Shown piece after piece: positions 57,267 to 64,000 of a DNA stretch of 64,000 nucleotides. This stretch comes from Marisa cornuarietis (lineage: Eukaryota; Mollusca; Gastropoda; Architaenioglossa; Ampullariidae), in NCBI GenBank assembly GCA_004794655.1, contig SMMW01000567.1:2232001-2296000 (forward strand), given 5' to 3'. Below the pieces are notes generated by a model. It was not told the DNA's origin and made no database searches. It was given only the letters and a program-made list of their open reading frames with translations. Position numbers and translations under genes: made by a program. Numbering within the stretch: position 1 is the first letter of the stretch; the number at the start of each line of letters is the position of its first letter.

Positions 57267-59395
57267 GTGATACGAACCTTTCCTTAGGACAGGCCAAGAT
57301 TTCAGCCATCATTTATCTGCCGAAGTGCACTACCCATCAGCTTTAACACTCAAAACCAGATGACATCTCCAAATCTCAGAACAAGAGCTCTAGAACTAGA
57401 AGCTTTTAAGAAACAGTCATTTAAATCATATTTATGCTCTGTCATTGGCTCTTCCTACCGCAAGAATATGGACGTCGTTATCTGCAGCACAGAAGCAGGA
57501 AGGCTGAAGTTCCATTTAAAACAACTTGCAGGAGACAAGAGTTGTTTATAGACAGCCGGGGACACGTGTCGCGAGCCCTAATGGATCTGACTGCGTTGGG
57601 TGCAGATGTTCAAAACAAGTAAACCGTGTGGTTTATAGAGGCTTGATTGGCTTACACGATGTTTCACAACGCTGCCTGATGTCCTTCTGCATATTTTCTC
57701 TGCTTCCGTCGACGTCATCGGCACACCTGCATTGACTGTTCCAAGGCAGAATTTTGCCGCTTAGCTTCATCTCTGTTTGCGCAAGGTGCACGGCTGGCTC
57801 CATTCCAGTTACTTCTCTCGTTTTGTCTGGCCCTGAATAACGCTTACGTTACGAGAGAGGAAATAACTATAGCAGAACACCCATCTCCCACAGGTCCCAC
57901 CTGCACAAAAATTAAACTTCTTTGCCCTAGATTAATATCTCTTATAAACACTAGGATAGAAAGATCTACGCCTATTGTGCCTATATATAACTATGGAATT
58001 AATATAGTGAATTTCCCCGTGCGAAGGGGTAACCGATGCTATGTTTTTACTAGACTACAAACAAATAAACAGTTTAACACACAATGAAGCAGATAATTAA
58101 AACGTAATTAACAACATATACAGTACAGGGACGAAATTGGGAAAATGGGGTATGAGCACTCTCTCTCACTCTTGAGAAACTTTGTGTGTGTGTGTGTGTG
58201 ATGATTGATGATGATGACTGATTGATCGATGATGATTGATGATCATATAATTGTGGAATGGACAGGTGTCTCTGCTTTGCGAACCACAGACTTCTCAGAC
58301 CTCTTCTGATTAGAGATAATGATGAATAAGACTGTTTGACAAACTTTTCATGCACCTGTTCTCGCCTCGTATCAATTGCTTTTACACTTTGCTTAACTAC
58401 CTGCTGCTTGGGCTAAGTGACACAATTTTTAAAATATTTGTATTCACTTCACCCTTTGCTTAACTTTATTTCTTACAGTCTGTAATCATTGTTTTTGTTT
58501 GTTGGCAAGCTTATGCCAATATTTCCATGTGCTGTGTTTGCTGTATTTATGTGTCATTAGAAATGGTAGAGATGTTGAGAGGGGGTTGATTTTATAATGT
58601 GCATCACACTTAGAGTAACAACTCTAGAAAAATGTTTACCACAGCCATTTCCTCTATTGTCACACGTGACAATCACAGTCCACATGCACATGCACACACG
58701 TTGCCTGCTCATTTCCAGATACAACAATGGATTCTGGCAGTCTATGAAACACAATAATAATTGTAAATATTGCGGTAATTTTTGCCACCATTTAACTTCA
58801 TGGGTCCAGCGCGATGAACTATAAAGACATTTCATCAGAAATTCGGACTAGTGTTCTGTCAAAATGGTCCCATTAACCGTTGTGCATAAGATCTTATTGC
58901 TTCTTATAAGCTGAGAATGAACCCACAAGGCGAAGCAAACAACCGGAAACTGTCTTCAAAGTTTTCAATGGCGGCCTTCACCTGAACGTGTTCGCGGTCA
59001 CGTGGTCACGAAACTCCTCCATTGGTACGTTGCGTGGACTTCCAGAAATAAAAAGGGGCATGTAAATAATAATGGCCGCAGTGCACTTGCTGTGTGTTTC
59101 CTCAGGTTCGTGGTTCTGAGGCCCTGTATTAGTGTACAGCTGTGAGATGGCGAGGAGCTCCTGCCAAGCATAGCTTGGTATCTCTGGGTGCGCATCATCA
59201 TTGTTGCGCAGGCGTTTATGCACAGCTCCCCCGGAATGCCCCCCCCACCACCACCATGTTTACACTGACGGTCGTCGCCGGCGGCTAACTGGAATGCCCT
59301 CATTAAACACCTCCACGTTTGGAAGCGCTGTCTCTGCTAATAGGTCCCAGGCTGATGGAGCGAGGGCTCTGGAACTCTGTAGTAAAAGCAAGCAA

Positions 59396-59450
59396 GTGTG
59401 TTTGTGTGTGTGTGCGCGAGAGAGAGAGAGAAAGAGAGGGAGAGGAAGTG
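59396..59450. repeat. Compound (TG)n(CG)(AG)n microsatellite
   Basis: TG units, then CGCG, then AG units with short interruptions. Confidence 0.95.
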
Positions 59451-60896
59451 AAAGAGCAATGCTACTCTTAAGGGTACAGCATGTTACAAAAAACATTTAA
59501 AGCCATCCAGACATAAGAGTCAGCAGATAGAGAACATGAGACTATTCCCCCATTAATATCGGATTACCTAGTTAACCTAAAGTCAGAACATGTTCATTCT
59601 AAATACTAGAGAGCGAGAGAGAGAGAGACAGACAGAGACAATCTAAAGAAGACAAATGATGGGAGTGCAGAAGAGTAAAGCCCATACTGTTTACATGGAG
59701 CTCTTAACTTAAAAAGAGAGGTGTAGATTTCTTCTTCGGTGTTATATTGCTGACACGTTGCTGTGATATATTTTCAAAGAGAATGGAAGAATACTGGCTG
59801 ACTGCAAAGCATCAGTTCTTTTAACTGCTCGATGCGAGCTAAACGATGGCGATGGTGTAATGTTAAACCGATAGGAGGCAGGGCGGGGTGCACAGTACGC
59901 CACAGACTGGATGGATAACTGGTGAGCTAACATGCTTATAAAGTATTAGTGGTTTTTCCGACATCTACGTCCCATCCAGTTAGCGACTTTGTTTCCAGCA
60001 AACTTCGGCCACACATGCCCGGTCCGTTTTTTTTGTTTTTTGTTTTTTTGTATAGTCGTGCCTAGTTAGCATCCAGCGGCATGTTGTACACCTAATCCCA
60101 TCAGTGAGAGCACCATCTACCCCCTCCCCCAACACCCCCCTTTACCCCCGAAGTCAACACAGACTGACTAGACCGAGGGGTTAGCTGAATATTTGCAATC
60201 ATGATTAACTCGTGGCGAAAATCCCGTGCAGGTTTCTGAGCGTGGATAGCGTGACACTACGCAACGTTTGGTAATGAGGATGGTGGTTCAGCATGCCTGA
60301 TAAGAGAATAACTTCAAAGTCAGCTTCTGAGCTCTTCCGGATCTACTTCTTGTCCTGTTATGGAGCTACTCACACGTGAAATAACATAGGTGCGCATAAA
60401 AGGCAGATGCCGTGAGAAGGCGTAGTAACCGTTCCGCGTTCGTTTGAGATCAAAGGGCATCATACAAGTCATTACAACAGTATACCAAGAGGGTGTTTTA
60501 AAACAGGAACAACGTGCGTTAGGACACTGTCACCTGACCGCTTACAGTTACACACGAATGGTTTACGGAGCGTGACTTAAACCTTAATCGTACTTTTTTG
60601 TTGTTGTCAAAGACCACTGCAAGGAGTGTCGGGATATTATGTTTGTCCTTTCTAGAGCTTTCTGGATTAGCAGACGACAGGAGATCTTGCCTTTTATTGG
60701 GCATGGATCTTCAGTTTGTTTTAATCTGGAAGAGTTTTTAAGCCTCGCATAGACATATCTTTAGAACGTTAATCATTTCTATTTGCCTCTAGGTTCGTTC
60801 ATAAATGTTTGGCTCATCTACTCGGTAATAACTCGTTATTGAATTTTTATACGCTTAATAAAACCTTTATAGCCACGAGCAGTCAGTGGTCATATT

Positions 60897-61052
60897 AGAG
60901 TTTGTCTTCATTTCTTCAGATTGACTTCTTAGCTGGCAGTTCTTCCTCATCTCACCAGACTATTTGTCGTATTACCAGACAGTTTGTCATCATCTTAAAG
61001 TTTGTCGTCGTTTCACGGGACAGTTTGTCGTCGTCTTACAAACAGTTTGATG
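60897..61052 (+). repeat. Degenerate short tandem repeat around the word CAGTTTGTCGTC
   Basis: GAGTTTGTCTTCATTTC, CAGACTATTTGTCGTATTAC, CAGACAGTTTGTCATCATC, AAGTTTGTCGTCGTTTCAC, GACAGTTTGTCGTCGTC and CAAACAGTTTGATGTC follow one another with a period of about 22-30 bp. By eye, units are cleaner in the middle. Confidence 0.65.
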
Positions 61053-61810
61053 TCTGCGGGAAGCTCGTGTGCAGTTGTAAGTGGGAGAATGAATGACATT
61101 TAGGGACAACTTGGACCTAGGTGGATGTGATATCCCTGCTACTTAATTGTTTATTAAGATGGGTCCTGTGGGACAAGGAGTGGCAAATATATTACTTCCA
61201 CGTCGACAACTAAAAAGGATAAAGCTAATTAAGTTTTCTGTGAATGTCCCTGCAGGTTGCAAAGAGAGAGAAGTAGGGTGTATTACATGCTCGCGCCGCA
61301 CACACACACACACACACAAAACGGGGATGGGAGAAGAAAGAATACCCAACTCTATCGTTTTCCTTATTTACTTGAAGAAAGCTTCTTTTTTATACCCTGA
61401 AACTTAACGTCAAAGAGTTCTGCGCTTTAAGTTACAGTGACAAGACAAGGCTATTAGAATAAATGTGGAGGGCTGCGAGTACACAGAAAGCCATTTTATA
61501 CGAGCTTGATGAACGGAGACTGGTCAGGTGTGTATTTCAGCCAAGTCGTTAATCTCCTTTCCCGAGATATCGAAGTGATCGGGGGAAAAAGTCTTCAGCG
61601 AAAGTAAACAAACCCCAAATAAACTTGTTTTTCCTCGTTCAGCCTGATCTGCAAGGTTTGTCTCTTTGATGGCGACGTTAATCTGTGAGAACATCTCGGT
61701 GCCACCATCTTGTTACCTGATACCGCCTGGCTGAGTGTTTGTCGGACAGAGCAGCATCGGTACAGGGCAGGTGGGCAGGTGGAGGAGAGAGCGGCCCATA
61801 CCTGTAGACC

Positions 61811-61860
61811 AGAGGTTAACAAAATGCCTAGGACCCCTAGGTGGTACTAAAGAGGAGAAG
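61811..61860 (+). mobile_element. Possible hAT-like terminal fragment
   Basis: CAGAGGTTAACAAAATGCCT then AGGACCCCTAGGTGGTAC resembles the start of hAT-type elements (CAG-GGTT-AAA with nearby GGACCCC/TGGTAC). A convincing opposite end and target duplication were not found, so the call is weak. Confidence 0.3.
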
Positions 61861-62814
61861 CAAAGCTGTGAACACTAGGAGGTTATGTGGAAAAGACATT
61901 GACTGAAGGGTGGGTTATTTAGCGTTTCGACTGGTGTAGAAGTTCTGCCAGGGCTACCGGAAACCATTCTGATCTTGCCCACCTACCAGCTGTGGACCCG
62001 TGGAGGGTAAAAATCAACATTGGTTTCGACACGGTGAACCATTTACTCTACACTACCCCTTACCCCCACTGCGTTAAGGGACCCTAACCCTTTTAGCCTA
62101 CCTAGGATATTAATAAATGGAGGTGTCGGACATTTTCAGATTAGCAAGAGGTGGCATTTTAGTGTCTCGTCCAAATTAACTGCCCCTCTGACTGAGCAGG
62201 GGTAGGAGGATGCGGCCTTTGTGGTGCAGCTGTGGACCGAAAGAAAAGCGGTCTCATATATCCACAACTACTGTCCTTCCGGGCGAAATCCAGGTTTGTT
62301 CACAATGGGTACCTGCACGTGACTGCTGTCGCTGCTATTGTCAGACGATCAGCAGCGGATCATCTGTCTAGACAGGGCTCACACTGTCAGTCGCACCACT
62401 GGCTTTTCCTCAACAACTGCTACCGTCCCCAGCATGTTCGACGCTAGGTGTCACTACCAATCGCTGATTCCGGACTCTGATACGCGGAACGTTTTTCTGT
62501 GGACCGCTGTCCTCGCCTCAGGGGCGACTAGCGCGAGATGTTGTCACAGTGAGGTTGCGCGGTGAGAGCCGCAGCAATCCTGCCTGCAGGCCGTTGGTAA
62601 CCGCCGTCGTTGCCAGACTGGAGGTATGGCGCCGTCCCACCCCTCCTCCTTTCGCCAAAAACCTTCACAATCCTTCAATAGTGACGTTTGCTGCTAGAGG
62701 GTTGCCATCGGTTCTGACATCTATTTTTAGCAACGCGCGGGAGTCCAGTTCTCTAGGTGTTAACAAAAATTAGTTCATTAATTTCTTAGTTTTATGTGGT
62801 TGCTATCAGTAACA
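61861..62814. other. Intronic stretch, GC-richer at 62220-62700
   Basis: Open frames at 62232-62447 and 62338-62565 overlap in different phases and show no domain. Nothing else recognised. Confidence 0.45.
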
Positions 62815-62975
62815 GCTTAAATCGTAAAGTCCTGGGTTCAGATCCAGCGTGCACACTTATTCCTGATTGTCGGGTGTTTTCTTTGCTTACTCCAGTGTCC
62901 TTTCCCCTTTTTTTCACCCTTTCATCCTTAGTGGGAACTTGCCGTTAGGTAGACTCACATTTTTTATCACGCCAA
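62815..62975 (+). mobile_element. tRNA-derived SINE remnant related to family B
   Basis: GTCCTGGGTTCAGATCC (B box, about 62830-62846) is followed by a body with GTCGGGTGTTTTCTTTGC and TACTCCAGTGTCCTTTCCCC. It shares GTCCTGGGTTCAGATC exactly with the copy at 7235. The head upstream is degenerate. Confidence 0.5.
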
Positions 62976-63099
62976 CCAACACTTGAGAAAAAAGCAATAG
63001 AGAAAAGTAATTTCTAGAAACGGAAATGTTGTTTGAACCGCCATCTCTCGATTAACATTTGTTTTTCTTCTAAACGTTGCCTTGACTCTATTTGATTCA

Positions 63100-63310
63100 T
63101 CTTGAGGTCAGCTTTATGTGAGGTAGGCGCCAATCTGCTCTACCTCGCTGCCTTACCTTCTCCAACCCTCTTAGGAGCCAGGTACCCATTCCCGCTAGCT
63201 GGATCGACTGAGGGACGTTTGCTGCCTTACACGGGTATCGAACCAGCGCTTCTCGGTTGGGACGCCACTCGATTATAAGCATTTCCACATCCACCGTGTT
63301 CTGAGTAATT
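63100..63310 (-). mobile_element. tRNA-derived SINE, family E
   Basis: On the minus strand a head with a good B box, GCTGGTTCGATACCCG (about 63228-63246 on +), is followed by GTGTAAGGCAGC and a distinctive body: GGGAATGGGTACCTGGCTCC, TAAGAGGGTTGGAGAAGG and GCAGATTGGCGCCTACCTCA. The body differs from families A-D, and I have the impression of having seen similar blocks in other aquatic invertebrate SINEs, which needs a search. No clear target duplication. Confidence 0.6.
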
Positions 63311-64000
63311 GAAAGTATGTCCTTTCGTGAAGTAGCGGATGACAAAAGCTTATAAAAATAATCATGTGATCGTTGACTTACAGAATTAAAACGAATTGTT
63401 GAAGGTTAACACGTGAAATTCCTGCTCAGATTAGTTCTTGGAAATAAATGCAATAGTTCAAATCACTTTTTTTTCATTCGTCTGACAAAAATTGTGTGAA
63501 ATATGTCGGAAAAGAGCAGTCTGTTTTCTGATTTTAAGACTCTTTGCATATTCAGAATATTAGCTTCAAACTCTTTCGTCGGATCTCAGATGTTGTCTGC
63601 CCTTTTCTCCATTTGGATGTTGTCTGTCTTTTTTTCATTTGCCTTCTTGCGCTGTTCCCACCTAGATGGTCCTTGGAAGTCATCATTATACTGAGATGTG
63701 TCCATGGTCCTTGCAAGTCATACTGCTATTGAGATGTGTCCATATTAGAATGTCAGGGATCAGAGATACAGCCCCTGACTGGTTAAGAGTGTGTAGTTTG
63801 CTGAAAGCGAAAAAACGCGTGTGATTTAAGGAATGTTAGGAATGGAGTTAGCCCCCTTGTATGTTTTAAGCGGCAGGGATAGTTCCCCTTTTAAAGTACG
63901 CTTGTGAGAATGGTTTAGAATGTAGAGGGCGTGACGTAAAACGAGGAATGACGTAGGGTGTCGTCTGCTAGAGGAGGAGAGAAAGCGGGTGGATTTTGGA
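63311..64000. other. Intronic stretch to the window edge
   Basis: A near-repeat of about 50 bp (GATGTGTCCATGGTCCTTGC / GATGTGTCCATATTAG, 63697-63750, with CCTTGGAAGTCAT / CCTTGCAAGTCAT) suggests a short local duplication. No gene recognised. Confidence 0.45.

Larger units (their letters stand above)
56514..61810. other. Intronic stretch with simple repeats
   Basis: Contains (TG)/(CG)/(TA) alternating purine-pyrimidine tract at 57187-57266, (TG)n then GATGATT units at 58183-58245, (TG)n(AG)n at 59396-59450, a GA tract at 59610-59630 and (CA)n at 61299-61318. No coding segment, RNA gene or convincing splice-bounded exon. Confidence 0.5.

Overview
The window is eukaryotic, most likely from a marine lophotrochozoan and plausibly a gastropod mollusc. 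The evidence is very low coding density, long (AC)n tracts, canonical GT/AG splice signals, several tRNA-derived SINE families, and CR1/L2-like and other non-LTR retrotransposon debris. The species cannot be fixed from the sequence alone, and no bacterial-style operons, CRISPR arrays or intact rRNA/tRNA genes were seen.

One gene is clear: the 5' coding exon of a PDE11A-like dual-specificity cyclic nucleotide phosphodiesterase on the + strand (CDS 44946-45785). It holds the N-terminal helical segment and the first part of GAF-A, then stops at a perfect CAG|GTAAGT donor. A CpG-rich 5' leader/promoter candidate lies upstream (about 43900-44945). Everything to the right (45786-64000) appears to be its first intron, because no continuation of GAF-A was found.

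Layout. 1-3084: featureless sequence upstream of a GC-rich minus-strand segment ending in a perfect 5' splice site (candidate non-coding first exon, 3085-3260). 4491-5010: diverged tandem duplication. 6-9 kb: SINEs, long (AC)n tracts and a degenerate minisatellite. 13.4-15.5 kb: a decayed minus-strand CR1/L2-like LINE carrying a nested SINE tail. 25.1-25.5 kb: 209-bp tandem duplication. 27.6-28.4 kb: C-terminal remnant of a CR1/L2-like LINE with an (ATT)n 3' end. 33.2-33.8 kb: (ATC)n, a foldback element and a compound microsatellite. 35.8-36.25 kb: SINE with a perfect target duplication, then a candidate Ser/Pro-rich exon. 40.1 kb: candidate 49-codon minus-strand exon. 40.5-42.5 kb: a second, internally deleted LINE of a different type. 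50.4 kb: degenerate telomere-like CCCTAA tract. 50.9 kb: SINE with target duplication. 56.2 kb: small hAT-like non-autonomous element.

No new multi-gene system is visible. The observations most worth checking are the PDE11 start-site arrangement (a 7-codon upstream ORF overlapping the first in-frame ATG), the unassigned minus-strand exon at 40118-40264, the SINE family with target duplications, and the two small inverted-repeat elements. All calls are by eye; none was tested by database search or transcript data.
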